DNA of 9,813 nucleotides from Nitrososphaeraceae archaeon (GCA_025922755.1 JAICHE010000025.1:1-9813); one strand, 5' to 3'; shown: positions 1 to 6,410, counted from the stretch's first letter. The notes: a model not told the origin generated them from the letters alone. A program made the numbers and translations.

Positions 1-293
1 CTTAAACAAGTGTTGTAAGAAATTGAAAGTCCAATTTGAGTAGGTTTTACCGAGATGGCTCCTCTAACCTTCCATTTTCTAAATGAACCAATAACTTCAT
101 TGTATTCTTGAATTGTTTCATTAATGGGTTGAATCTCTTTATTATATTCTCCAAGTTTGTTAATTATGGCATGTCTGCCATTTTTGTACGCATCCTGTGC
201 AGATTTTAATGCATCATCAATTGTATTGCCTGCAATCCATTGCTTTGCAAATCTAAAGAGGATTTTTTCCATTAGGTTAGTGGCACTTGACAT
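1..293 (-). CDS. Proline dehydrogenase, N-terminal part (cut by window edge)
   Basis: The reading frame is open from an ATG at 293 to the window edge, giving 97 residues. The segment RHAIINKLGEY near residue 44 and the later RGAISVKPTQIGLSIS resemble the first barrel strands of proline dehydrogenase, where an ISVK-x-x-QLGL pattern is typical. The family is an FAD-dependent TIM barrel that oxidises proline to pyrroline-5-carboxylate. The flavin-binding and catalytic C-terminal parts lie outside the window, so activity cannot be judged. A second ATG at 272 (residue 8) would give the start MEKILFRF. I prefer 293 because a weak TATA-like stretch around 316-325 lies about 26 bases upstream, as for other leaderless genes here. 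The family call is from recognised motifs, not from a search. Confidence 0.75.
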   Translation of the reverse strand, partial: MSSATNLMEKILFRFAKQWIAGNTIDDALKSAQDAYKNGRHAIINKLGEYNKEIQPINETIQEYNEVIGSFRKWKVRGAISVKPTQIGLSISYNTCL

Positions 294-454
294 CGAAAAA
301 TTATGCTAATGATAGTATTTGAAATATCTGGTACTAAACTAACTTTTAAAAAATAATACTTTCATTCTAAACCATCTTCATGATTGTTTAATCCCCTTGC
401 AATCTTGGATTTGAAATTATTTTTTGAAATTAGGATCTTTTTTTAGATGACTTA

Positions 455-1054
455 TCATATTTTGCCAGAGGCATAACTATACAGACCCATCTCTTCACTT
501 CCCTCAGAATTAGAATACATAACACCTGAACCATGAACAGCCAACAAGATAGAATAACGATAAGGTGATGATGGAAAAAGACTATTCCAAACATCAATTG
601 GTTTATCTACAAAGTTTACTCTCAGATGGGCTTTTTTTACAATGTTTGAAACCGGTATTACAGGATTGCTATAAATAACTCCTAAAATTTTTTCCATTGA
701 ATTCATTTCCAGTATGTGGTCATCCGAATGGATTGTTAAGATATAATGAAGAATATGTTCAGAAAAAAAATGCTTTCTTTTTTCAGAAAATTCAGCCAAT
801 TCTTGATCTTTTAACAATGGATTTTCTAAAATTTGGTATAAAAATAAAGACGTAAACGTTGTAGCATTAGTTTTAATTTTTGATGGATTTTCTAAACCGA
901 AATTTTTTGGATCTTGGCTTGAAGTCTTTAGAATTTCAAGAATTTTTGAGCTAGTCAGTGAAATATTTTCCCAAAATTCAGGGTTTTTTTGACAATCAAT
1001 ATTTTTTTGATGTGAATCTTTGGAAGTCTTTAACATATCTTGTAATGAATTCAT
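455..1054 (-). CDS. DUF4255/Pvc16-like protein (contractile injection system cap-type domain), orphan
   Basis: The protein has 199 residues. Residues 65-83 (TTFTSLFLYQILENPLLKD) match the DUF4255 pattern of a strand and 'LYRVLENP-LRN'. Residues 100-131 contain a 'LHYILTIHSDDHILE-NSMEKILGVIYSNPVI'-type stretch, matching the family's 'L-YLLTA-GDD---E-RLLG-AL--L--NP-I'. Residues 154-172 hold WNSLF-x-x-SPYRYSILL, matching the family's 'LW-AL-T-PYRLSVAYE'. In contractile injection systems (Afp16, Pvc16) this domain belongs to the tail-terminating cap that ends the tube and sheath. The first 60 residues are polar and less typical. No sheath, tube, baseplate, spike or AAA ATPase gene lies in the window, so it may be a relic, a detached part of a distant cluster, or a reused domain. 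A TATA-like box (1071-1077) lies about 20 bases upstream of the ATG. The family call is fairly firm; the function in this cell is unknown. Confidence 0.6.
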   Translation of the reverse strand: MNSLQDMLKTSKDSHQKNIDCQKNPEFWENISLTSSKILEILKTSSQDPKNFGLENPSKIKTNATTFTSLFLYQILENPLLKDQELAEFSEKRKHFFSEHILHYILTIHSDDHILEMNSMEKILGVIYSNPVIPVSNIVKKAHLRVNFVDKPIDVWNSLFPSSPYRYSILLAVHGSGVMYSNSEGSEEMGLYSYASGKI

Positions 1055-1232
1055 AGTGGTTAAAGGCTTGTATTTTTGAATTGTACAGTGTTAAGCATGC
1101 ATAAGAGAGAGTTATTATCGATAAGGACTAAAATTTAGCTCTCGATTAATTCTAATACAAATCATCTGTATATTGTGCTCATTTTCGGAATGTTATAGAG
1201 ATTCTTACCAATTCGATTATGGGGAAAATTAC

Positions 1233-1385
1233 CTAGTCTAATGGTAGTCTTCTAAACTTTTCAGATTTTTTCTCAATTATTAGGTCATGTTCCTTTAATT
1301 GATCTTTCTGAGATGGAGTGATTTTTTTTCTAAGACTCGAGATAGTATCTACAAAAATTTCCATTTTTTCTTCTTTTGTTATCAT
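1233..1385 (-). CDS. Small charged protein, 50 residues, unknown function
   Basis: The ATG at 1385 opens a frame of 50 residues beginning MITKEEKMEIFVDTISSL and ending EKKSEKFRRLPLD, with a TAG stop at 1233-1235. It is rich in Lys and Glu and should form one or two amphipathic helices. There is no Cys, no membrane segment and no family I recognise. A TATA-like box (TTAAGTA on the minus strand, about 1407-1413) is centred about 26 bases upstream of the ATG, as expected for a leaderless archaeal transcript, which is the main support beyond the open frame. It sits alone between the DUF4255 gene and the divergent TFB gene. Chance is not excluded at this length. Confidence 0.5.
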   Translation of the reverse strand: MITKEEKMEIFVDTISSLRKKITPSQKDQLKEHDLIIEKKSEKFRRLPLD

Positions 1386-1508
1386 GTTGTAATAAGCAGT
1401 TCATCATACTTAAGGTGAAGAAATTGCAATTTTCTCGAGCCATCACATTTGTTATAGGCGTCGATGGGAGATTCTCTTTTTACTTTCTGCCGATAAACTT
1501 GTCTACAT

Positions 1509-1531
1509 CCGATAGTTTTTACAAAAATCGG
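1509..1531. promoter_or_regulatory. Imperfect dyad upstream of the TFB promoter
   Basis: CCGA, a three-base bulge TAG, then TTTTT pair with AAAAA and TCGG around a two-base centre. The outer CCGAT/ATCGG arms are exact. A further CCGATA lies just upstream at about 1492. The dyad ends about 13 bases before the TATA-like palindrome at 1544-1555, a position suited to a regulator. Its function is inferred only from symmetry and position. Confidence 0.3.
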
Positions 1532-1543
1532 GAAATACGCCGG

Positions 1544-1555
1544 TTCTTATAAGAA
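1544..1555 (+). promoter_or_regulatory. TATA-box candidate for TFB
   Basis: TTCTTATAAGAA is a perfect 12-base palindrome with a TATA core, centred near 1549. The usual archaeal spacing of about 26 bases puts transcription start near 1575. That is slightly inside the ATG at 1568 and favours the in-frame TTG at 1583, unless a weaker box further upstream (TTTTTACAAA, 1516-1525) is the one used. Confidence 0.4.
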
Positions 1556-1567
1556 GCAAATTAACCA

Positions 1568-2518
1568 ATGTTGATCTTATCTTTGGTTTTACAAATTATC
1601 AATACCAATAATGTCTGCAGACGTTGTGGAAGTGGAATGGTGACAGATAGTGTTACTGGGGAAAGATTTTGTGGGAAATGCGGCAATGTTCTCTCCGAGG
1701 TATTACAAGATTCTGGACCTGAATGGAGATCGTTTTCAAAAGATGGAGGTACCGATCCTACTAGAACAGGTGCACCAACATCACTTGCAATGCATGATAG
1801 AGGACTTTCAACCACTATCAATCCAATAAACCGTGACGCTTCTGGAAAACCCCTTACATCTACTATGAAAAGCACCATTGAAAGACTAAGAACATGGGAT
1901 AGCAGAAGTAAAGTCAGTGCTTCTTCAGATAGAAACCTTAGACAAGCATTAAGTGAATTAATTAAATTAAAAGACAAACTGTCACTTTCTGATGTTATAA
2001 TTGAAAAATCAGCTTACATTTACAGAAAAGCACTAGAGAAAGGATTAGTCAAAGGTCGTTCAATTTCAGCTTTGATTGCAGCATCCCTTTATGCAGCATG
2101 TAGAGAAACTGAAACCCCCAGAACGCTAAAAGATGTTGCAGATGCAGGCAACCTTAAGAAAAAAGATATTTCAAAATGCTATAGACTACTACATCAAGAA
2201 TTAGGTCTAAAAATGCCAGTAGTTGACCCAATTCAATGTATTGCAAGAATTGCAAGTAAGCTTGGAATTACAGAAAAAACAAAACGTTATGCAACAAAAG
2301 TACTAAAAATTGCACAAGAACATGAAGAATCATCTGGAAAGGATCCAATGGGTTTAGCAGCTGCTGCATTGTATTTGTCATCAGTTAAGAATGATGAGAA
2401 TATGACCCAGAGAGATATTGCCGAAGCTGCAAATGTTACAGAGGTAACCATTAGAAACCGATACAAGGGTCTAAGATTAGATCAGGATAAGAAATTGTTA
2501 GACATAAGAGAAAATTAA
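1568..2518 (+). CDS. tfb: Transcription initiation factor IIB (TFB)
   Basis: TFB recruits RNA polymerase to TBP bound at the TATA box and contacts the BRE. The protein has 316 residues, close to the usual archaeal length. The N-terminal zinc ribbon has C17, C20, C35 and C38. The conserved B-reader/linker follows (about 45-115, with GPEWRSFSKDGG and GAPTSLAMHDRGLST). Two cyclin-like repeats lie at about 121-211 and 215-305. The second ends in the BRE-reading helix-turn-helix (280-302, TQRDIAEAANVTEVTIRNRY). All elements look intact. Thaumarchaea often carry several TFBs, so this may be one paralogue of several. The ATG at 1568 adds a hydrophobic start (MLILSLVLQII) that is unusual for TFB. An in-frame TTG at 1583 fits the TATA box better and would give 311 residues. 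A mini zinc-ribbon gene follows 30 bases downstream on the same strand. Confidence 0.95.
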   Translation: MLILSLVLQIINTNNVCRRCGSGMVTDSVTGERFCGKCGNVLSEVLQDSGPEWRSFSKDGGTDPTRTGAPTSLAMHDRGLSTTINPINRDASGKPLTSTMKSTIERLRTWDSRSKVSASSDRNLRQALSELIKLKDKLSLSDVIIEKSAYIYRKALEKGLVKGRSISALIAASLYAACRETETPRTLKDVADAGNLKKKDISKCYRLLHQELGLKMPVVDPIQCIARIASKLGITEKTKRYATKVLKIAQEHEESSGKDPMGLAAAALYLSSVKNDENMTQRDIAEAANVTEVTIRNRYKGLRLDQDKKLLDIREN

Positions 2519-2548
2519 GCAAGATAATTTGAAATGGAGAAATAAAAA

Positions 2549-2662
2549 ATGATTAAAGAAAAATGCGATAGATGCGGTTCACCTTTAGGCACAGAAAGCA
2601 GGAAAACTAAGGAAAGATTTTGCGGTAATTGTAAAAGGAAATTTCAATTACACAGAGCCTAG
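2549..2662 (+). CDS. Mini zinc-ribbon protein, TFB-ribbon-like, 37 residues
   Basis: An ATG at 2549 opens a 37-residue protein with C6-x2-C9 and C25-x2-C28, enough for one zinc ribbon and nothing else. It closely resembles the zinc ribbon of the TFB encoded just upstream. Both read C-x-RCGS, then a Thr/Ser/Lys-rich turn, then ERFCG-x-C. The loop between the Cys pairs is 15 residues here and 14 in TFB. The spacing of 30 bases after the TFB stop, the same strand and the terminator that follows suggest one transcript. In TFB the ribbon docks on the RNA polymerase dock domain, so a free ribbon could compete for or modulate that contact; this is inference. Other stand-alone ribbons look similar, so a generic zinc-ribbon role is the alternative. 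Confidence 0.7.
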   Translation: MIKEKCDRCGSPLGTESRKTKERFCGNCKRKFQLHRA

Positions 2663-2686
2663 AGATTTAGTTAACAGACATAAAAC

Positions 2687-2708
2687 AAAAGTCGTTTAGA
2701 CTTTTTTT
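2687..2708 (+). terminator. Hairpin terminator with T tract
   Basis: AAAAGTC (2687-2693) and GACTTTT (2699-2705) pair perfectly around the loop GTTTA, and the T run continues to 2708. The hairpin lies between the end of the mini zinc-ribbon gene and the end of the convergent radical SAM gene, and it can also serve the minus strand weakly. Confidence 0.6.
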
Positions 2709-2727
2709 ATTTGATTTGAAATTTTTA

Positions 2728-3684
2728 TCAAGGACTTCCCTTGATTCCATATCCAATAAGCACCGAATAACAACCCAATCCACATTCTTCGCATATTGGT
2801 TTCATAGAGTCTTTTTCAGCACTTCCAATGCAACAGGGAAGCTTTTCTCTTCCTAAATGATCAACTGAAATGATTGCCCAAGTGGGACAATCAATTGGAG
2901 TGGTTCCTTTTCCACCCCAATTTCGCTTCATAATTTGCAGTTGATCTTTAGGATTAATGATATATTCTTTGTACTCATCGGATTTCATTTCTAGAATTTC
3001 ATCTACCACTTTGTTTCGTTTTTCACCAAATGGAATCCACAATGGATCATTTTTCATAAATGGCGTGTGAAATTGAAATCCAATTTTATTAGAATAGTCT
3101 TTCCAATCTTCAACTACTTTTCTTATTGTCTTGTAATTCATCGAGTTAATGGTCATGGTAATCCAGATATCTTTCCACGCCTTGGATCCATTATTTTCTA
3201 CATAATCTACAACATTTTTTCGTGTTTTCATCCATGTACCATCGCCCCTAATTTTGTCGTGAGTTTCTTGGTCTCCATCGATTGAAATCCAGTAAAAGTA
3301 AATGTTTTCAAAATACGGTAAAGGATATGTGCCGTTGGTAACAAGACATGCTCTTTTTGGAAATTCCTTTACAAATAATTCAACTACTTCAGGTCTCATC
3401 AAAGGCTCACCACCAACTAAGGTAACCATAAAAACGTGATTCTTTTTGAATTTTTCATCAATGACTTTTTTCCATTCCTCTAAGGTAAGGTCCTCATTTT
3501 CTTTTCTGTTGAGCCACCAGTAGCAATGTTTACAGTGTAAATTGCACACGTTTGTAATATCTGCCGAACCATAAAACGGACTTTTTTTGTTAAATAGCTT
3601 GTATCCAGCAAATTTTAGTCCTAGTTGAAAATAAAGTGGTGATTCTTGTATAATCTGCCTAAACCCTCTACCCATGATTTCCAT
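2728..3684 (-). CDS. Radical SAM enzyme with C-terminal cysteine cluster
   Basis: The protein has 318 residues. C47-x3-C51-x2-C54 (CNLHCKHC) is the 4Fe-4S cluster motif of radical SAM enzymes. GGEP at 91-94 is the SAM-binding motif, and VTNG (115-118) and ISIDG (133-137) mark later barrel strands. The C-terminal region has C266, C284, C285, C298, C301 and C305 (ICEECGLGC), typical of a SPASM/twitch-like auxiliary cluster. This layout resembles HpnH-like and SPASM peptide- or lipid-modifying enzymes, but I cannot name the substrate. No small precursor peptide, methyltransferase or partner enzyme adjoins it. It converges on TFB and is probably transcribed alone. A strong TATA-like stretch (about 3690-3702) is too near the ATG, and TTTATG near 3716 is better spaced. 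The superfamily is certain; the reaction is unknown. Confidence 0.9.
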   Translation of the reverse strand: MEIMGRGFRQIIQESPLYFQLGLKFAGYKLFNKKSPFYGSADITNVCNLHCKHCYWWLNRKENEDLTLEEWKKVIDEKFKKNHVFMVTLVGGEPLMRPEVVELFVKEFPKRACLVTNGTYPLPYFENIYFYWISIDGDQETHDKIRGDGTWMKTRKNVVDYVENNGSKAWKDIWITMTINSMNYKTIRKVVEDWKDYSNKIGFQFHTPFMKNDPLWIPFGEKRNKVVDEILEMKSDEYKEYIINPKDQLQIMKRNWGGKGTTPIDCPTWAIISVDHLGREKLPCCIGSAEKDSMKPICEECGLGCYSVLIGYGIKGSP

Positions 3685-3857
3685 GTTTGTATTTTATAAT
3701 ATGTAGAATCAGCATAAAGAATTTTTTGTTGCTGCAGGCTGTGAAGTTTGATTCTTTTTATCTCTAATTTTATCTTAAAAATAAGATCAATCTATTTTTG
3801 CATTAATTTCAGATAAATTCGAACGTTTATCGCAAAAAAGTCCAGAATGAGCGGGGT

Positions 3858-4223
3858 TTAATTTGTGGAGATATCCAATCCAACTACTGGTTCATTGCCA
3901 ATTACCCAAGCATCATGACCTGGTGGAATATATGCAATATCTCCAGGTGCAAACTCTATTTCCTTTCCACTGGAGACCATTTTAACTGCAATTTTTCCTG
4001 AAATCAGGTAGGCTTGATGAGTCATTTGGCATGATTCAGTTTTCGATATTGGTTTTTCACATTTTTCCCAAGTCCATCCAGGTTCTAAAGTAAATCTACC
4101 AACCTTTAGATTACCAATGTTTACAAGGTCAATAGTTCCTTTCTCCATCTCTATCTTTTCGTCAGGAGAAGAGAAGTTTTTTTGTAATATTTCTTTTTCA
4201 GAAGACATGAAATTCATTTTCAT
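3858..4223 (-). CDS. Small cupin-domain protein
   Basis: The protein has 121 residues with one cupin barrel. The first cupin motif is around 64-77, with SCQMTHQAYLISGKI. The second has FAPGDIAYIPPGHDAWVIGNE (91-111), ending in VGLD. The pattern LEPGW-x-W, SCQ-x-x-H, SGK and PPGHDAWV is familiar from a group of single-domain cupins in bacteria and archaea with no assigned reaction. Only one His (H69) of the usual His-x-His pair of motif 1 is present, and H103 lies in motif 2, so metal binding may be weak or altered. The ATG at 4223 lies about 24 bases from TATTATG (near 4247), supporting a leaderless start; ATGs at residues 3 and 6 are alternatives. No adjacent gene points to a pathway. Confidence 0.85.
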   Translation of the reverse strand: MKMNFMSSEKEILQKNFSSPDEKIEMEKGTIDLVNIGNLKVGRFTLEPGWTWEKCEKPISKTESCQMTHQAYLISGKIAVKMVSSGKEIEFAPGDIAYIPPGHDAWVIGNEPVVGLDISTN

Positions 4224-4322
4224 GTTTTGTTTCTAAAGGTTTCTCATAATATCTACTCTTATTGGATTTTGAAACCACTTTTATTCCCAATTTGGGGGAT
4301 CGTGTAGAATTTGAACTTGAAA

Positions 4323-4475
4323 TTATTTTTTCTTTAATCCTATTTCAAGGAACTCATTTAACACTTTAGAAAAACTTACTGTTTCTTGGGTTTCTCGAAT
4401 TTGTTTTGCTTGTATTTCACGTAGCTTCTTTACAAGATCTTCGTTAATCATTATTGTTATTCTTCTACTAGCCAT
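4323..4475 (-). CDS. Ribbon-helix-helix (CopG/MetJ-like) DNA-binding protein, 50 residues
   Basis: The ATG at 4475 opens a 50-residue protein. MASRRITIMI is the DNA-contacting beta strand. Residues 11-29 (NEDLVKKLREIQAKQIRET) form helix 1, and 34-50 (SFSKVLNEFLEIGLKKK) form helix 2. Length and pattern match a minimal ribbon-helix-helix dimer with no effector domain. Such proteins act as repressors or as antitoxin-like DNA binders. No toxin gene is next to it: the cupin gene downstream is 100 bases away and the gene upstream is divergent. TTAAATG (about 4496-4503, minus strand) is correctly spaced as its TATA box, and a perfect 8-base-arm dyad lies immediately beyond it, which suggests autoregulation. 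Confidence 0.8.
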   Translation of the reverse strand: MASRRITIMINEDLVKKLREIQAKQIRETQETVSFSKVLNEFLEIGLKKK

Positions 4476-4504
4476 ATCCTGAATTGTTATGGCTCCCCAT
4501 TTAA

Positions 4505-4528
4505 GTCATTTACGCTTCTATAAATGAC
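4505..4528. promoter_or_regulatory. Perfect dyad, candidate operator of the RHH gene
   Basis: GTCATTTA (4505-4512) and TAAATGAC (4521-4528) are exact reverse complements separated by eight bases. The dyad lies next to the presumed TATA/BRE of the minus-strand ribbon-helix-helix gene and within the region between it and the divergent regulator gene at 4660. Binding by the ribbon-helix-helix protein itself is an inference from position. Confidence 0.5.
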
Positions 4529-4659
4529 AACTGAGAGAAAAAAAATTCGAAGTAGTTTAGAAAATCTTTGGATGTTTTTACCTTTTTGGTGGAGGTATTA
4601 ATTTCAAAATATAGAAAATTTACATACTTTGGTTGTTTCAATAGTTTTGAGAAATTGAA

Positions 4660-5946
4660 TTGAGCAAAAATTTGATTAAAAAAGAAAATTCGCAAAATCA
4701 GGGAACAATTCAGGTAATCAATGGGGCAAAAGAATCAGTAGCAAAGGGGGTAAAGTTTATGCAAGATGTGAAAAACAAAATGGACCTTTGCTATGCAAGT
4801 TCAGCTCCATCCATAGTAATAGAAGTTGAAGATTACAAAAATGGATATTCAGACATTAGAAGAAGGGGAGGAAAAATTAGAGTCATTACTGAAATTACAA
4901 AAGAAAACATCCATTATTGTAAGGAATTAATGAATTATGTAGATGAACTTAGGCATATGGATAATGTTACTGATGGCCTAGCTGTAAGTGAAAATGCTTA
5001 CATGACCACAACAATTCTTCGCGCCGCAAAACCCTTGACTCAAGTAGTTTACAGTGATGTTCCAGAAGCTATTCGTCAACAACAAAATTTATTTAATAAT
5101 TTGTGGGAAAGAGCCATTCCTGCAACCCAAAAAATTAGAGAAGTTAGTGACCAGTTAAACGCAAATCAAAAAGATATTTTTTCGGCAATCGCAAACGCAA
5201 CAAGACGTTCTATTCTTTTTTATTTAAGAGAAAAAGAAATGAAGGGTTCGCAGATTTCAAAAAAATTGGATATATCATTACAAGCATTTCAAAAACATAT
5301 TTCTAAATTATATAAAAACAATCTTATTTCAAAAAAACCAAATGGAATGATTTCATTAACACAAACAGGTTTTGCCTTAACAGAACAAATAACTTCAATC
5401 CGATTTTTGTTTGAAAACAATGAATTTTTCCAAACACATTCTTTGTTCTTTCTTCCTACCAATCTTATGCAACGAATTGGGGATCTTCAAGAACACGAAA
5501 AAATCTCTGGGTTACCAAATGTTATAAAAAAACTAAACGAAATCTTTGAAGAACATACAGAATATGCAAAATTCATGGATTTGCAAATATACTTAGAAAT
5601 AAATCAAGACAAGTTTTCAAAATTACTCACAAATTCCAGGAACATACAGTGTATTTTAACACAAAATCAAATTTCGCACCACTGGGATAAATTGTCAAAT
5701 AAGAACACCCAAACAGGTTTCAACTTAAAGAAAACGATTGAGACAAAAATTGTAAAAGATACAAATTTTCTGCTACATGTATCTAATCAATCAGCAATCG
5801 TCATGTTCCCAGATCTGAATGGAATTCCGGATGTAAATGCAATGTTATTTAGCAAAGAAAAAAGGTTCATTGATTGGTGTTCTGACCTGTTTGATGACAT
5901 CTGGAAAAATTCTTACAAATCAAGCGGGAACTCCATAGGAAAGTAG
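4660..5946 (+). CDS. Three-part transcription regulator: TrmB-like sensor, ArsR-like winged helix, FilR1-like domain
   Basis: The protein has 428 residues from a TTG start; there is no ATG near the N-terminus, and TTTACATA near 4620 is a plausible promoter. Residues 15-162 resemble a sensor-like domain seen in thaumarchaeal regulators and histidine kinases, with RRRGGKIRVITEITKENI (67-84), ELRHMDNV and LFNNLWERAIPATQKIRE (144-161). It recalls the phospholipase-D-like effector domain of TrmB. Residues 165-245 form an ArsR-like winged helix (ATRRSILFYL, then ISLQAFQKHISKL). Residues 250-312 (FFLPTNLMQRIGDL) and 365-418 (SAIVMFPDLNGIPD, then RFIDWCSDLFDDIW) fit the FilR1/DUF1724 ligand-binding region of archaeal regulators. 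The winged helix between two possible sensor domains suggests two inputs. Targets are unknown; the dyad just downstream is one candidate. Confidence 0.8.
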   Translation: MSKNLIKKENSQNQGTIQVINGAKESVAKGVKFMQDVKNKMDLCYASSAPSIVIEVEDYKNGYSDIRRRGGKIRVITEITKENIHYCKELMNYVDELRHMDNVTDGLAVSENAYMTTTILRAAKPLTQVVYSDVPEAIRQQQNLFNNLWERAIPATQKIREVSDQLNANQKDIFSAIANATRRSILFYLREKEMKGSQISKKLDISLQAFQKHISKLYKNNLISKKPNGMISLTQTGFALTEQITSIRFLFENNEFFQTHSLFFLPTNLMQRIGDLQEHEKISGLPNVIKKLNEIFEEHTEYAKFMDLQIYLEINQDKFSKLLTNSRNIQCILTQNQISHHWDKLSNKNTQTGFNLKKTIETKIVKDTNFLLHVSNQSAIVMFPDLNGIPDVNAMLFSKEKRFIDWCSDLFDDIWKNSYKSSGNSIGK

Positions 5947-5991
5947 AAATTTTTTTTACAGTAACGTCATAGAACATTCTACATGGCAGAT

Positions 5992-6034
5992 TTAGTAAAC
6001 CATTTGGTTTATTCCAAACCATTTTGTTTACTAA
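5992..6034. promoter_or_regulatory. Nested dyad and tandem repeat upstream of 6067 gene (candidate operator)
   Basis: TTAGTAAAC (5992-6000) pairs with GTTTACTAA (6026-6034), and inside it GGTTT (6006-6010) pairs with AAACC (6016-6020), all symmetric about 6013. The stretch can also be read as two copies of a 15-base repeat, AAACCATTTGGTTTA (5997-6011) and AAACCATTTTGTTTA (6016-6030), differing at one base. The first copy is the core of a perfect palindrome, TAAACC-ATTT-GGTTTA (5996-6011). It ends five bases before the TATA stretch, as an activator or repressor site would. Confidence 0.6.
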
Positions 6035-6037
6035 TTG

Positions 6038-6047
6038 TTTTATAATT
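6038..6047 (+). promoter_or_regulatory. TATA box for the 6067 gene
   Basis: TTTTATAATT lies with its centre about 26 bases upstream of the GTG at 6067, so the transcript is predicted to be leaderless. This supports the GTG start, because no ATG is available near it. Confidence 0.6.
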
Positions 6048-6066
6048 TTTAACCTCATTTTTTATA

Positions 6067-6357
6067 GTGGAAAAGCAAATCCTAGAATTTCAGGATTTAG
6101 ATAAAAATCCCATTTGTAATACATGTCATATGGAAATTCAAGATTATCCTTCAAGAGTGATTACCATGTCAAACAAATTCGGGGATTCAGTTGTTTTACA
6201 TTATCATTATTTCTTTCCATGTTGGGATCTTTCATTGTTGTTTCAGGGATATCCTCATCATAAAATAATTTCAGCGGGTTTTGTTTGCGATCCTAAAATG
6301 ACTCAAAATCAAAAACTTGTTAGAAACCTTAAACAAAATTTAGATTTGTGGGATTAG
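6067..6357 (+). CDS. Conserved thaumarchaeal Cys/His-rich protein, unknown function
   Basis: The protein has 96 residues from a GTG start fixed by the TATA spacing. C17-x2-C20 with H21, then HYHYFFPCW (H45, H47, C52), H64, H65 and C74 suggest a metal site built from a CxxC and His/Cys further on. There is no signal peptide and no clear membrane helix. The pattern 'PICNTC ... PSRVITM ... YHYFFPCWD' looks like a lineage-specific hypothetical family of ammonia-oxidising archaea; this is recognition rather than a search result. The dyad in front of it shows that the gene is probably tightly regulated. It is followed 74 bases later by the P-II-like gene, whose promoter shares a motif, so the two may be co-regulated. 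Confidence 0.75.
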   Translation: MEKQILEFQDLDKNPICNTCHMEIQDYPSRVITMSNKFGDSVVLHYHYFFPCWDLSLLFQGYPHHKIISAGFVCDPKMTQNQKLVRNLKQNLDLWD

Positions 6358-6368
6358 ATTTCCTGAAA

Positions 6369-6389
6369 AGTAAACCAAAATATTTGTTT
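6369..6389. promoter_or_regulatory. Operator-like motif shared with the 6067 promoter
   Basis: AGTAAACCA at 6369-6377 is identical to 5994-6002 in the preceding promoter and is followed by ATATTTGTTT, so that CAAA-ATA-TTTG forms a short dyad with a GTTT-type half at the end. The site is about 12 bases upstream of the P-II promoter's TATA-like stretch. Common regulation of both genes is inferred. Confidence 0.4.
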
Positions 6390-6399
6390 GAATGGTGAA

Positions 6400-6410
6400 A
6401 AATTTAACAA
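6400..6410 (+). promoter_or_regulatory. TATA-like element for the P-II-like gene
   Basis: AAATTTAACAA is centred about 26 bases upstream of the ATG at 6432, which would give a leaderless transcript. It is a weak match to the box and is supported mainly by spacing. Confidence 0.4.

Noticed and set aside
1561..1977. 138-codon minus-strand frame opposite the TFB gene
   Set aside because: It lies antisense to an unmistakable TFB and has no recognisable motif; it is a shadow of codon bias.
3772..3787. ATCTTA/TAAGAT hairpin between the cupin and radical SAM genes
   Set aside because: Short AT-only stem with no T tract on either strand; likely chance in AT-rich DNA.
4323..4475. Toxin-antitoxin pair reading of the ribbon-helix-helix gene
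   Set aside because: No small toxin-like gene adjoins it on the same strand; the cupin downstream is not a toxin family.
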